Shown here piece after piece: positions 26,905 through 37,415 of a stretch of DNA of 46,978 nt. The notes under the pieces are model-generated. The model had not been told where the DNA came from. It made no database searches and was given only the letters and a program-made list of their open reading frames with translations. The DNA is from Acidobacteriota bacterium (GTDB lineage Bacteria > Acidobacteriota > Terriglobia > Bryobacterales > UBA6623). The stretch lies in the NCBI GenBank assembly GCA_027592785.1, contig JAQCLD010000027.1:1-46978 (forward strand), read 5' to 3'. Within the stretch, counting starts at the first letter, position 1; every line of letters begins with the position of its first letter. The position numbers were made by a program, and so were the translations under genes.

Positions 26905-27500
26905 GCCGCGTTGGCCCGCGGCTGTTCGGTGGCGTCCGCAACCGCTTCGACTTCGAGTAGAAATATCTTGCCGTAGGGCCGGCACTCCTTCACGAAGCAA
27001 AGACAACTCACCTCCGGGCCAGTGATGAGCAGCAGCACGCCGACGGGCGCGGCTTCGGCGCAATTCACTTCCAGCATGGCCTCGGCGCCATTGCGCAATG
27101 AGGCCGAAGCGACGTGCATCAGTTGCTCATCGGAGATCCAACGCAGTTGGACCCCGCCCCAGCCCTCAACGATCTTGGATTGCAGATCGAGTTTGGCGCC
27201 AATCAGATAGACGCCGTCCCGGGCGTCCGCGTGGCGAACGATGCCGCCGAAGGTCTCGCCTTCGCTGGTCGTGATCCAGGCCGCAGTTCCCACCAGAATC
27301 GGTTCTGACAACGTGAAGCCGAGGCCCGAGCCGCCTTCGCCCGCGTCGTGTAGCTGTCCGCGCGCCGAGGTAAACCCGCCATCCACGCGCCAGTAGACCT
27401 TCATCGGCCCTTCGGCTGCATAACGAGGCTCCTTGCGACGCTCGTCCGCGTTCTCTCGTTTTCCTCCCCAACCGAGAAAGCTGGAGATTTTCATCCTCAT
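26901..27500 (-). CDS. PilZ-domain-like protein
   Basis: A 199-residue protein from the ATG at 27500 (a start 36 nt further upstream is open but has no support). The N-terminal half looks like a PilZ domain: the Arg-rich entry 'ERRKEPRYAAEGPMKVYWR' followed by 'GGSGLGFTLSEPILVGTAAWI' and 'GIVRHADARDGVYLIGAKLD'. The Arg-x-x-x-Arg motif is present, but the Asp-x-Ser-x-x-Gly motif is degenerate (DAGEGGSG), so cyclic-di-GMP binding is uncertain. The C-terminal half (about 100-199) has no recognised domain. It lies 82 nt downstream of a second PilZ gene. A promoter GATACT sits exactly 6 nt before the ATG, suggesting a leaderless message. Confidence 0.65.
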   Translation of the reverse strand: MRMKISSFLGWGGKRENADERRKEPRYAAEGPMKVYWRVDGGFTSARGQLHDAGEGGSGLGFTLSEPILVGTAAWITTSEGETFGGIVRHADARDGVYLIGAKLDLQSKIVEGWGGVQLRWISDEQLMHVASASLRNGAEAMLEVNCAEAAPVGVLLLITGPEVSCLCFVKECRPYGKIFLLEVEAVADATEQPRANAA

Positions 27501-27506
27501 GGGGTT

Positions 27507-27536
27507 AGTATCCGCCCCGCCGTCGAGGCTCACCAA
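27507..27536 (-). promoter_or_regulatory. Leaderless promoter of the first PilZ gene
   Basis: On the minus strand TTGGTG (27531-27536), an 18-nt spacer and GATACT (27507-27512) lie upstream of the ATG at 27500, with 6 nt between the -10 and the ATG. The 9-mer ATACTAACC here recurs at the same distance before the other PilZ gene. Confidence 0.45.
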
Positions 27537-27582
27537 TAGGTGAGAGACATTAGACTGCGGCGGAACGGAATCGCAGACCGGT

Positions 27583-28203
27583 CTACGAGTGGTCTCTGGC
27601 GATCAGGTGCGGGGACGGTGCGTGGACAAATTGTACGCCCAGAACGTATTCCTCGTCTTCGACCCGGCAGTAGCGGACGCTGCCTTCGCAATCGAGCGAG
27701 CGGCCTGAAACACGCACAAATGTGTCGCGAGGGGCCTCGATGGAGGTGCGCACCTGCATGCCGCCGTCGGTGACGTTCAATACGGTCGCTTCCGCCGATA
27801 TCGTTTCACCCCTGGGACCGGCAAAACGAATCCAGCCGTCACCAACCGAAACCTGGCGGTCACTGCGCCGGCGTTCTTTAACCACCGAGCGAAGCCCTTG
27901 GACGAAGCCGCCTTCGGTCTCTCGGCGATAACGCACGATAGCCTTGCGAGCCTCGACCGAGCGGCCGGTGATCCACACGGTCAAGCCGACCGGTAGGGGA
28001 GCCTGAGTGAGTACCTAGAGCCCTTTCTCCGAAACGTCTTCGATTACGCCCGGTTCGCAGTGTTCCTGGCCGTCATCTTCCCAACGAACTTCGACTGAGA
28101 TATTCGAGGGGATCCTCAGATCGGCCCTCTGGTTCGGCGGTGGAGCGAGCGGCAAAGGGGCTCCCCGTACGATGTCTAGAATGTTGCGCCACTGAAGATT
28201 CAC
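27583..28203 (-). pseudogene. Tandem PilZ-domain protein interrupted by in-frame TAG
   Basis: From the GTG at 28203 one frame runs to 27583 with a single TAG at 28015-28017 (codon 63). Read through, it gives two PilZ-like domains. The first is 'NQRADLRIPSNISVEVRW' ... 'VIEDVSEKGL' stop 'VLTQAPLPVGLTVWITG' ... 'VRYRRETEGGFVQGLRS'. The second is 'KERRRSDRQVSV' ... 'ATVLNVTDGGMQVRTSIEAP' ... 'YCRVEDEEYVLGVQFVH'. The TAG falls inside the first domain right after the Asp-x-Ser-x-x-Gly motif, so neither half alone is a whole protein. The lower part could be translated from TTG 27984 as a 133-residue protein with one domain. CAG, GAG or AAG to TAG would explain it; a consensus error is the alternative. 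Confidence 0.7.
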
Positions 28204-28209
28204 GCGGTT

Positions 28210-28240
28210 AGTATGGGGCGCCGGGGGGGTACCGACTCAA
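28210..28240 (-). promoter_or_regulatory. Leaderless promoter of the tandem PilZ gene
   Basis: TTGAGT (28235-28240), a 19-nt spacer and CATACT (28210-28215) lead to the GTG at 28203, with 6 nt between the -10 and the start codon. It contains the 9-mer ATACTAACC also seen before the neighbouring PilZ gene. Confidence 0.4.
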
Positions 28241-28284
28241 TAGATCTGATATCCAATATCTACTTGGAACTAAAGTACTTATGG

Positions 28285-28404
28285 GACATATGTCGAGGTC
28301 GTATGCCATTCGGAGCGAGGTCGTATGCCTGTCGTCGTAGGGAAACTAGATTAGGCTCAAGAACTGCTGACAAGGAACCGAACTGCCGATTTCGCCCGTA
28401 TACT
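28285..28404 (+). promoter_or_regulatory. S41 protease control region: palindrome, direct repeats, -10
   Basis: Upstream of the gene are a perfect palindrome GACATATGTC (28285-28294) and two exact copies of CGAGGTCGTATGCC (28294-28307 and 28316-28329), 22 bp apart, two helical turns. A TATACT (28399-28404) lies 10 nt before the ATG. The repeat spacing suits two regulator molecules on the same DNA face. Confidence 0.45.
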
Positions 28405-28414
28405 ACTACTGACC

Positions 28415-30037
28415 ATGGGACTGCGGATTCCATCTCCATCGAGTGGTAGGGCGATTGCCATAGTCGCCCTGGTCGTGATGCTCGGGGCCTTAGTCGGCTC
28501 ACATTTTTCCGACTCGCTCAGCCGCGCCGGAAGAGTCGTAGCCTCCGAAGCGATCAGCAGCGAAATCGCGCAGTTCGAAGCCGTTGTCTCGGCGATCGAA
28601 ACATCGTCCGCTGACGCGTCCAACCTGGAGTCAGCCGTGATGAAGGGCGCCATCCCGCAGATGCTCGCCAATCTCGATCCGCATTCGCAGTTCTTTGAAC
28701 CGACTCCTTTCGTCCGCTTACGCGAAGAGCAGGCGGGAACCTACGCGGGTATCGGCATGCAGATCGCTATGTTCGAAGGATCCCCAATCGTCGAACACCC
28801 GTTCCCCGGAACGCCCGCTTTCCAGGCCGGTGTGCGCCCCGGCGACGCGATCCGCACAGTAGATGGCCAGAAGACGCGAGGACGCACGCTCGACGAGGTT
28901 GTCGATCTCGTTCGCGGCCTACGCGGAACCGCCGTTCGGCTGGGCCTCCAAAGGGATGGCCAACGCGACCTGGTCGAAGTCGACGTGATTCGCGATACGA
29001 TTCCGCGGCCCACCGTTCCGCTGGCCTTCATGGTCAAGCCGGGTATTGGCTTCATTCAAATCAGTTCATTTGGTGAGACGACCGCCGATGAGTTCGATGA
29101 GGCTGTCAAGAAGTTGAACCAAGCCGGTCTGGAAGGCCTGGTTCTGGATCTTCGCGATAACCACGGCGGATTGCTGACTGCGGGGGTACACGTCGCGGGT
29201 CAGTTTCTGGAAGAAGGAGCGCTGGTCGTCTCCCATCGCGGCCGCGCCTCGCGCGAGCGTCGCTACTATGCGGATCCGAGCGCCGACAATCGAGCCTATC
29301 CGATGACCGTATTGGTGGACTGCCGCTCGGCCTCCGCTGCTGAGATCGTCGCCGGGGCGCTGCAGGATCACGATCGAGCGCTTGTCGTGGGAGCGAACAC
29401 TTTTGGCAAAGGACTCGTCCAGAGCGTCTTGCAGTTGCCGCAATCCGCAGGCATGGTGCTCACCACCGCTCGTTACTACACGCCGAGCGGACGCCTCATA
29501 CAGCGTCACTACGACGACGTCACCCTCGGCGAGTATTACGCAAACCCCTGCTCGGAAACCTTCCTGCCAGACCAGTCCGAAGCGCACCTCACCGACGCCG
29601 GACGCGTTGTTTACAGCGGCTCCGGCATCACGCCCGACGCGCCCATCGATCCAGAACTCGTGGGCTACTTTGAACGGGATCTGATGGACGTACGCGCCTT
29701 CGAACGTTTCGCCAACCTCTTGCTGCGCGAGGTGGGTAAGCTGCCGCCCCATTGGGATCTCGACGCCAACGCGCTCGGCCGGCTCCGGAATTTCGCCGCA
29801 CACCTAGCCGTCTCGACGACCGACGCGGACTTTCAGCGCGCCAAACCGTTCTTGCGACGGAAAACGAAACAGGCGGTCTACACGGCTGCCGTCCATGTGG
29901 ACGAGGGCGCCAAAGCGGACGCGGAACTCGACCCGGTCGTTCTCAGAGCTGTCGCCCTGCTGCCCAAGGCGGCCCAGTTGCGCCAGTCCGCTCGCCCAGC
30001 GGTCGCCCAAGCCCGCCTACCCCTTCGTAACGACTAG
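28415..30037 (+). CDS. S41 family carboxy-terminal processing peptidase with PDZ domain
   Basis: A 540-residue periplasmic protease anchored by an N-terminal helix (about 13-33). Domains: S41 N-terminal region with 'MLANLDPHSQFFEPTPF', PDZ (about 110-190, 'AGIGMQIAMFEGSPIVEHPFPGTPAFQAGVRPGD'), and the S41 catalytic core. The nucleophile Ser lies in 'CRSASAAEIVAGAL' and the Lys base in 'NTFGKGLVQS', the Ser-Lys dyad of CtpA/Prc. 'LRDNHGGLL' is also conserved. The C-terminal 150 residues are extra and unrecognised. Such enzymes process or degrade envelope proteins. Its TAG overlaps the stop of the opposing phosphorylase gene as CTAG. Confidence 0.92.
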   Translation: MGLRIPSPSSGRAIAIVALVVMLGALVGSHFSDSLSRAGRVVASEAISSEIAQFEAVVSAIETSSADASNLESAVMKGAIPQMLANLDPHSQFFEPTPFVRLREEQAGTYAGIGMQIAMFEGSPIVEHPFPGTPAFQAGVRPGDAIRTVDGQKTRGRTLDEVVDLVRGLRGTAVRLGLQRDGQRDLVEVDVIRDTIPRPTVPLAFMVKPGIGFIQISSFGETTADEFDEAVKKLNQAGLEGLVLDLRDNHGGLLTAGVHVAGQFLEEGALVVSHRGRASRERRYYADPSADNRAYPMTVLVDCRSASAAEIVAGALQDHDRALVVGANTFGKGLVQSVLQLPQSAGMVLTTARYYTPSGRLIQRHYDDVTLGEYYANPCSETFLPDQSEAHLTDAGRVVYSGSGITPDAPIDPELVGYFERDLMDVRAFERFANLLLREVGKLPPHWDLDANALGRLRNFAAHLAVSTTDADFQRAKPFLRRKTKQAVYTAAVHVDEGAKADAELDPVVLRAVALLPKAAQLRQSARPAVAQARLPLRND

Positions 30038-31732
30038 AAGACTTTGGGACCGCGTCCAGAGTAGGCGTTGAAGACGTACTGCAAGAGCATTCTCTGGGTA
30101 TTGAAGAACGAACCGTTAAGGGCGATCGCATTCCTCATCACGGCGGCGTACTCCAACGGTTTGTTGTAGTACATCGGCAGGATGACCTTCTCCAGCTTGG
30201 TGTACATCGAGTCAGCTTCGGCCAGATCGCGATCCCCTTCAATGGACCATCCGGTGAGCCCTTCGAGGTGGCCTTCGATCCACCAGCCGTCCAGGGTACT
30301 CAGGCTGGGGACGCCATTGAGGGCGGCCTTCATGCCGCTGGTGCCGGACGCTTCGCGGGTCACGATCGGCGTGTTCAACCACAAATCAACGCCGGAGGTG
30401 ATTAAAGCGCCCCAACGCCAGTCGTAGTTCGGCAGGTAAACCAATTTGACGGTATCCTGGAGCTCCTTCGCGCTGGCGTAGATTTCCTCGATGTTGCGCT
30501 TGCCTTCTTCATCCCGGGGATGCGCCTTGCCGCCATAGACGATTTGAATGGGGCCCGCGTTTTTGGCGATCTTGCGCAGCCTGTCGGGCTCGCTCATGAA
30601 TAAACCGGCGCGCTTGTACCCCGTTGCACGCCGGGCGAAGCCCACGGTATAGACGTTGGGGTCGAGGGTGACGCCCAGTTGCTCCTGAATGGCAGCCAAG
30701 AGGGACTGTTTCGCCGCCTGGTGCGCTTCTCGAATGCGCTCGAGCGGGATGGATATTCCGTACCGCAGGTACACGTTGTCGTGACGCCACTCGGGCACAT
30801 CGCGGTCGAATAGCTGGGCCATTTCGGGGGACGTCCAGGAGCCCGCGTGCACTCCGTTGGTCAACGCCTTAACGCGGTACTCGGGGAACATCTCGCGCGA
30901 AACTTCGCCGTGCTTCATGGCCACGCCGTTCACGTAATTTGAGTGGTGCAGCGCCAGATGGGTCATGTTGAGATGATCCCGGCCAGTGAAGCCTGTAGAG
31001 AAGAGCAACTTGGTGCGATGCTCGCCTAGCACTTCGCGCACAAGCGAACCTGGAAACTGATCGTGCCCCGCCGGCACCGGCGTGTGCGTTGTGAAAACGC
31101 ACAGCCTGCGAACTGCTGCCACGTCGTCCGTATTAGGGAGCGCGTGTCCGTTTTTCGCCAACAGCCGCTCAGTTAAACGCAGAGCCAGCAAAGCCGAGTG
31201 GCCCTCGTTCATGTGGTAGTGATCGATGTCGCGGAGATTGAGTTTCGACAGCATCTCCACGCCGCCCACCCCGAGTACGACTTCCTGAATAAATCGGTAC
31301 TTGTCGTCGCCGCCGTAGAGGAAGTCCGTAATTTCCTGATCTTCCGGCGCATTCGTCGCCGCGCTTGTATCCAAAAGGTAGACAGGAACAATGTGCCCGT
31401 TCACGCCGGTGATGGTGTAGCGCCAGCAGCGAATATGAACGGGCCGTCCTTGAATTGTTACCGTCGCGATGGGATCGAGGTGTTCTAACTTGTCGGCTGG
31501 ATCCCAAACGATGGGCGACTCCGTTTGCCGGCCGGTATCGCTCAGTGACTGTTTGAAGTAGCCCTTTGCGGTAGAGCAAGGTCATGCCCACCATCGGAAC
31601 GCCTAGATCGGCAGCGGCCCGGAGCGTGTCGCCCGCTAAGACTCCCAGTCCGCCGCTATAGGTCGGAACATCGGGGTCGAGCGCAACCTCCATCGAGAAG
31701 TAGGCAATCTTAGCTACGGTGGCGATCAACAT
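30034..31732 (-). pseudogene. glgP: Alpha-glucan (glycogen) phosphorylase, frameshifted by 1 bp
   Basis: The start at 31732 gives a phosphorylase N-terminus ([20 protein letters not shown] ... GMTLLYRKG). The frame is lost at codon 57, where AAAGGGC is read. Dropping one base in this run (31561-31564) restores '[20 protein letters not shown]' and joins the frame that continues to 30034 with no further stop. The rest carries '[16 protein letters not shown]', 'VFTTHTPVPAGHD', 'GFARRATGYKRAGLF' and the PLP-region 'EASGTSGMKAALNG'. Total about 565 residues, matching the short TIGR02094-type phosphorylases that release glucose-1-phosphate from glycogen. A 456-residue frame from 31404 is open but lacks the N-terminal part. 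Sequencing indel or true mutation cannot be separated here. Confidence 0.88.
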
Positions 31733-32043
31733 GCGTATTCACTTTGTCCTTTCACTGACGGGAGCCAGAACGGTCCATCGAATCCAACTTAACTTCCACG
31801 CTTTCCCGATAGCCGCCTGTACTAGCACGGTCCCGGGCCAGGGGCCTACTTGAATATGGGGGACTGCCGATCGGCTACGAGGACTATCTACGTGTGGGCG
31901 CAACCCTACCAGCCAATCGCCGGAAGCGCCTAACAAACCGGCCCATCGCGGGACCGAACCCGAATTCGACCAAATGGGCGTGGGTGCTGTCAAGCTGTTC
32001 AGCCCCTGACGGGACTAGTTCGCACTTGCTATTCTCGGCTCTC
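31733..32043. other. Intergenic region between divergent glgP and fabV
   Basis: 311 bp with no convincing coding frame of its own. It must hold the promoters of the divergent phosphorylase and fabV genes. The only clear signal is the fabV promoter near its right end; I see no hairpin or repeat of note in the rest. Confidence 0.5.
32006..32035 (+). promoter_or_regulatory. fabV promoter with extended -10
   Basis: CTGACG (32006-32011), an 18-nt spacer and TATTCT (32030-32035) preceded by TGC, an extended -10. The ATG at 32044 is 8 nt after the -10 and has no ribosome-binding site, so the leader is 0-2 nt. Confidence 0.5.
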
Positions 32044-33252
32044 ATGTCCGAACAAGTCGTTCAGCAACGCTCACGAGGTTTCATCTGTACCAACGCCCAC
32101 CCGAGGGGCTGTGCGGCGGTCGTTGAGCGCCAGATTCAAGCCGTGACGGGATCGCCGCTCAGGGGCGCGTCCGGCCCCCAGCGTGCCCTAGTGATTGGCG
32201 CATCGACCGGCTATGGTTTATCTTCGCGTATCGCGCTGGCGTGGGGATTCGGCGCCAAAACCTTGGGCATCTATTTCGAACGCGAGCCCACCGGCAAGAA
32301 GACAGCATCGGCAGGCTTTTACAACACCGCCGCCATGCAGACGAGGGCCGCCCAAGACGGTCTGTGGGCCTACGGGATCAACGGCGACGCCTTCTCTGAC
32401 GAAGTAAAGGAGCAGGCCGCCGAGCGAATTCGCAGCGAGCTGGGTCAGGTCGACATCGTGATTTACAGCCTGGCCTCGCCCAAGCGCACCGATCCGCGCA
32501 CCGGAATCACCCACTCCTCGGTGCTCAAGACCCTGGGCGAACCCTACGTCAACCGCTCGATTGACCTCTCTACAGGCCAAGTCGGCGAAGCCAAGATCGA
32601 GCCCGCCAGCGAGGAAGAAGCCGCAGCGACCGTGAAAGTCATGGGCGGCGAAGACTGGACCTGGTGGATAGACAAACTTCTAGCCGAGGACCTGCTGGCT
32701 CCCGGGGCGCGCACGCTCGCCTACTCCTACCTGGGCCCGGAACTCACTTGGCCGATGTATCGCGCCGGAACGATCGGGGCCGCCAAGAAGGACCTCGAAG
32801 CGACGGCGAAAAAGCTATCCGCGCGATTGGCAGCCGCTGTCGGCGGCGATGCCTGGGTCGCAGTGAACAAAGCCGTCGTCACCCAAGCGTCGTCGGCGAT
32901 CCCCGTGCTGCCGCTCTACATCAGTCTGCTGTTCAAAGTGATGAAGGCCAAGGGCCTGCACGAAGACTGCATCGAGCAAATGCGCCGCCTTTGCCTCGAC
33001 CACCTCGCCGATGGCAAAGTCCCACGGACGGACGCCGAGCGGCTGATCCGTCTCGACGATCTGGAACTGCGTGAAGACGTGCAGCAAGAAGTCGCCGCTC
33101 TTTGGCGGCAGGTCACCACTGAGAATTTGCGGGAGATCTCCGACTTCAACGGATTTCAGTTGGCCTTCAATCAACTCTTCGGTTTCGACGTCGAGGGAGT
33201 CGACTACAGTCAGCTGGTAGAAACCGAGATCGCCATCGTCAATCCCGCCTGA
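32044..33252 (+). CDS. fabV: Enoyl-ACP/trans-2-enoyl-CoA reductase FabV
   Basis: A 402-residue NADH-dependent enoyl reductase of the last step of fatty-acid elongation; the length matches FabV, which is longer than FabI. Motifs: N-terminal 'RGFICTNAHPRGCAAVVERQI', dinucleotide site 'ALVIGASTGYGLSSRIALAWGFGAKTLGIYFE', and the active site 'YSYLGPELTWPMYRAGTIGAAKKDLE' with Tyr-x8-Lys spacing. The ATG at 32044 gives the normal N-terminus; the longer frame from 31894 is not supported. FabV enzymes are typically insensitive to triclosan. Confidence 0.95.
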   Translation: MSEQVVQQRSRGFICTNAHPRGCAAVVERQIQAVTGSPLRGASGPQRALVIGASTGYGLSSRIALAWGFGAKTLGIYFEREPTGKKTASAGFYNTAAMQTRAAQDGLWAYGINGDAFSDEVKEQAAERIRSELGQVDIVIYSLASPKRTDPRTGITHSSVLKTLGEPYVNRSIDLSTGQVGEAKIEPASEEEAAATVKVMGGEDWTWWIDKLLAEDLLAPGARTLAYSYLGPELTWPMYRAGTIGAAKKDLEATAKKLSARLAAAVGGDAWVAVNKAVVTQASSAIPVLPLYISLLFKVMKAKGLHEDCIEQMRRLCLDHLADGKVPRTDAERLIRLDDLELREDVQQEVAALWRQVTTENLREISDFNGFQLAFNQLFGFDVEGVDYSQLVETEIAIVNPA

Positions 33253-33277
33253 GCGCCCGCCCTACAATGAAGGCGCT

Positions 33278-34720
33278 GTGCTCGCCAAGGTTCTAGGCGC
33301 TATCGAACGCCATCGCATGGCCCAATCAGGCCAATGTTGGGGCGTCGCCGTGTCGGGCGGTGCCGATTCGCTGGCGCTGCTCGAAGCTCTGCTGGAACTC
33401 GCCGAACGGATCGGCATTCGCCTCGGCGTCGCGCACTACAATCACCGGCTCAGGGGCGCGGAATCGGACGCTGATGAAGCCTTTGTCCGCGAGCGAGCCG
33501 AGACCCTTGGCCTACTGTTTGAGCGTGACGAGGCGATCCCCGGCGAGACCGACGGCGAGAATCTGGAAGCGGCGGCGCGGCGGGCACGCTACGCGTTCTT
33601 TGCGCGGTTAATCCAGCAAGGGACCTTCGACCGCATCGCCACCGGACATACCCAATCCGACCAGGCCGAAACGGTGCTGTTCCGGGTGTTGCGCGGCACG
33701 AGCGTCGCCGGACTGGCTGCCGTACGGTCGGTTCGCAAACCGGGCATCGTTAGGCCACTGATCGACGTCAGCCGCGGCGAAGTCATCGAGTGGCTCGAGC
33801 AGCGAGGATCCAGCTGGCGTGAGGACTCATCCAACCGCGATCTCCGCTTCTCCCGGAACCGCCTGCGCCGCGACCTTCTACCGCAGCTTTGCTCGGAATG
33901 GAATCCGCAGGTCGAACAGGCGCTAGCCCGGCTCGGTAATCAGGCAGCCGCCGAAGAGACCTACTGGGAAGGGGTCGTCGATCAAGCGCTGGAGACCCTC
34001 GTTTCGTTCCAGAACGCGAGTAGCCTGGAGATCGACTGCCTGGCGGCCCGAGCCCTCCATCCGGCGGTCCTGAATCGTTGTTTCGAGCGACTCGCGCGGC
34101 AGCGCAAAGCTCCTGGACGCCAGTTCGATGCGCAGGCCCTCGAACAGCTCGCCGCGATGATTCAGTCCGGCGGCCCCAAAGAGACTCACCTGCCCGGTCT
34201 GACGGCCCAACGTTCCTGCGACATTCTGCTGCTGCGGCATGAATCGCCCCAAATGCCGGCCGCCCCAGTCGCAGCTAGCGCTCCCGGCGATCTTGCAGCG
34301 CCCGACGGCCGTTCGCGGGTATTGCTGCAATTCGCGACGAGCGGCGACGTGGCGACCGGTCGTAATCTTCTCGACTACAACAGGCTCTCTTCCTTACACT
34401 TACGTGGCTGGCTGCCTGGCGATCGGCTGGCCGGCGAGGCCGAGCGGCCGATGAGAGAGCGGTTCCGCAACTCCCGCGTACCCTCCTGGGAACGGGCGCG
34501 GTGGCCGGTTTTGGCAGGGTTTTCAGGGCTTGAGCCCGTCGTGGTCTGGAGCCGCGGCTTCGGCGCATCGAAGGCATTCGCGGTCAGCGAAGCGACGGCG
34601 GTCGCAGTGGAAGTGAAGGAGGTCACCCAGGACGGGCAGGAGATTCGCGGCATCGAAGACTGGACGAACAGTCGGAGGAGCCGCAGGTTTACGACCGGTT
34701 CTACTACCGGGGGGCTATAA
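33278..34720 (+). CDS. tilS: tRNA(Ile)-lysidine synthase TilS
   Basis: A 480-residue cytoplasmic enzyme that converts C34 of the tRNA-Ile CAU anticodon to lysidine using ATP. The PP-loop is 'WGVAVSGGADSLALLEALL' (about 22-40). Further TilS motifs are 'GVAHYNHRLRGAESDADEAFV', 'ATGHTQSDQAETVLFRVLRGT', 'VRPLIDVSRGEVIEWL' and 'NRLRRDLLPQL'. The C-terminal TilS domain contains 'LRGWLPGDRL'. It starts with GTG at 33278, with GAAGG 6 nt upstream and TACAAT further up. It precedes ftsH, a common tilS-ftsH order without the usual hpt between them. The last ~10 residues (TTGSTTGGL) are not family-like, though I cannot show an error there. Confidence 0.92.
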   Translation: MLAKVLGAIERHRMAQSGQCWGVAVSGGADSLALLEALLELAERIGIRLGVAHYNHRLRGAESDADEAFVRERAETLGLLFERDEAIPGETDGENLEAAARRARYAFFARLIQQGTFDRIATGHTQSDQAETVLFRVLRGTSVAGLAAVRSVRKPGIVRPLIDVSRGEVIEWLEQRGSSWREDSSNRDLRFSRNRLRRDLLPQLCSEWNPQVEQALARLGNQAAAEETYWEGVVDQALETLVSFQNASSLEIDCLAARALHPAVLNRCFERLARQRKAPGRQFDAQALEQLAAMIQSGGPKETHLPGLTAQRSCDILLLRHESPQMPAAPVAASAPGDLAAPDGRSRVLLQFATSGDVATGRNLLDYNRLSSLHLRGWLPGDRLAGEAERPMRERFRNSRVPSWERARWPVLAGFSGLEPVVVWSRGFGASKAFAVSEATAVAVEVKEVTQDGQEIRGIEDWTNSRRSRRFTTGSTTGGL

Positions 34721-35028
34721 TAACTGGAATCGAGAATCGGAATCTTCTGAGCCTGGATAAGCCCCCTGCCGTGTTGTACTTACGATATGGCGAACAGGGG
34801 AAAAGTCTGGCCCTAAAGGCGTCGATAAGATGGACAAGATCAGCGTCTGAAGCTGGAGTTATACCCTTGCCGTGTCGTTGCAGCTAGGGTTCTCAATGGC
34901 TGTAGGACCGGCGGCTAAGGTAAATCGCTGGCGACGGAAGGGAAATTCGCCGAATCGAAGTGCATGCCCAAGGCGTCTATAAACAGTGAGGGGTTCTATG
35001 TGAGAACCTTCTGCAAGGAACAAGAACT
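34716..35028 (+). promoter_or_regulatory. Likely promoter and long leader of ftsH
   Basis: A perfect TATAAT (34716-34721) overlaps the tilS stop, and 300 nt without a convincing gene follow before ftsH. The leader has CCCCTG/CAGGGG arms and a GGCGA/TCGCC hairpin. Near the end is GGTTCT-ATGTG-AGAACC (34992-35008), overlapping a possible CCTT-CTGC-AAGG pairing that would cover the ftsH ribosome-binding site. Partial repeats occur (CCGTGTTGT/CCGTGTCGT and two copies of AAGGCGTC). No known RNA family was recognised, including RNase P, tmRNA, 6S and SRP RNA. Confidence 0.4.
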
Positions 35029-36945
<1,917 letters not shown>

Positions 36946-36972
36946 CTTGAACTTCAGTTGAACAGAAACGAG

Positions 36973-36998
36973 CGGCGGCCGAAAGGCCGCCGTTTTTT
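36973..36998 (+). terminator. Rho-independent terminator after ftsH
   Basis: A CGGCGGCC-GAAA-GGCCGCCG hairpin with a GNRA tetraloop is followed directly by six T residues, 27 nt after the ftsH stop. All stem positions pair. Confidence 0.93.
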
Positions 36999-37000
36999 CG

Positions 37001-37369
37001 CTATGAGGGCCGTTTGATCGCCTGCCGGCCAACCATCTGCCAGCCTGAAGGGCCCTTCAAGAAAACATGCAAGACGTCGAGCGGCACGTGTTGCATTTCG
37101 CCGTCGACCAGGTTGGTGAAGTCGACCTTCGTTTTGACTAGCGCTGTGTCGGCGTAGACACGTACGGCTGGGTCGGTGATCTCGATGGCCTGGGCCGTCG
37201 AGCGAGACAGCTTGGCCAGAGCATCGGCCTTACTTTCGTTGTGGGCGTTGGAGTGGCTATAGGTCACGTCGGGGTGCAGAACCGAGTCGAGCGCCGCAGC
37301 GTCTTTCTGCAACATGGCCTGCCGCCAAACCTCAAGGGCTGCTAGTACTTCAGACGCTGGTGAGGACAT
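37001..37369 (-). CDS. Nuclear transport factor 2-like (SnoaL/DUF4440) protein
   Basis: A 122-residue single-domain protein of the NTF2-like fold. Typical segments are 'VLAALEVWRQAMLQKDAAALDSVLHPDVTYSHSNAHNESKADAL' and the closing strands 'ALVKTKVDFTNLVDGEMQHVPLDVLHVFLKGPSGWQMVGRQA'. The fold serves as enzyme or binding pocket in many proteins, so no specific function follows. It is convergent with ftsH, separated by the terminator. No signal peptide. Confidence 0.85.
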   Translation of the reverse strand: MSSPASEVLAALEVWRQAMLQKDAAALDSVLHPDVTYSHSNAHNESKADALAKLSRSTAQAIEITDPAVRVYADTALVKTKVDFTNLVDGEMQHVPLDVLHVFLKGPSGWQMVGRQAIKRPS

Positions 37370-37415
37370 ATGCCGATAAGATTAGCGCAAGGACGGACCG
37401 AGAGCCCCGTTCTGT

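Noticed and set aside
34640..34860. A possible frameshift at the tilS end, because another frame reads EPQVYDRFYYRGAI and runs on to about 34880
   Set aside because: The alternative frame has no family match I know, and the tilS frame ends normally with TAA. The short likeness is probably chance.
34721..35028. Known non-coding RNA (RNase P, tmRNA, 6S or SRP RNA) in the ftsH leader
   Set aside because: None of the conserved core sequences of these RNAs is present.
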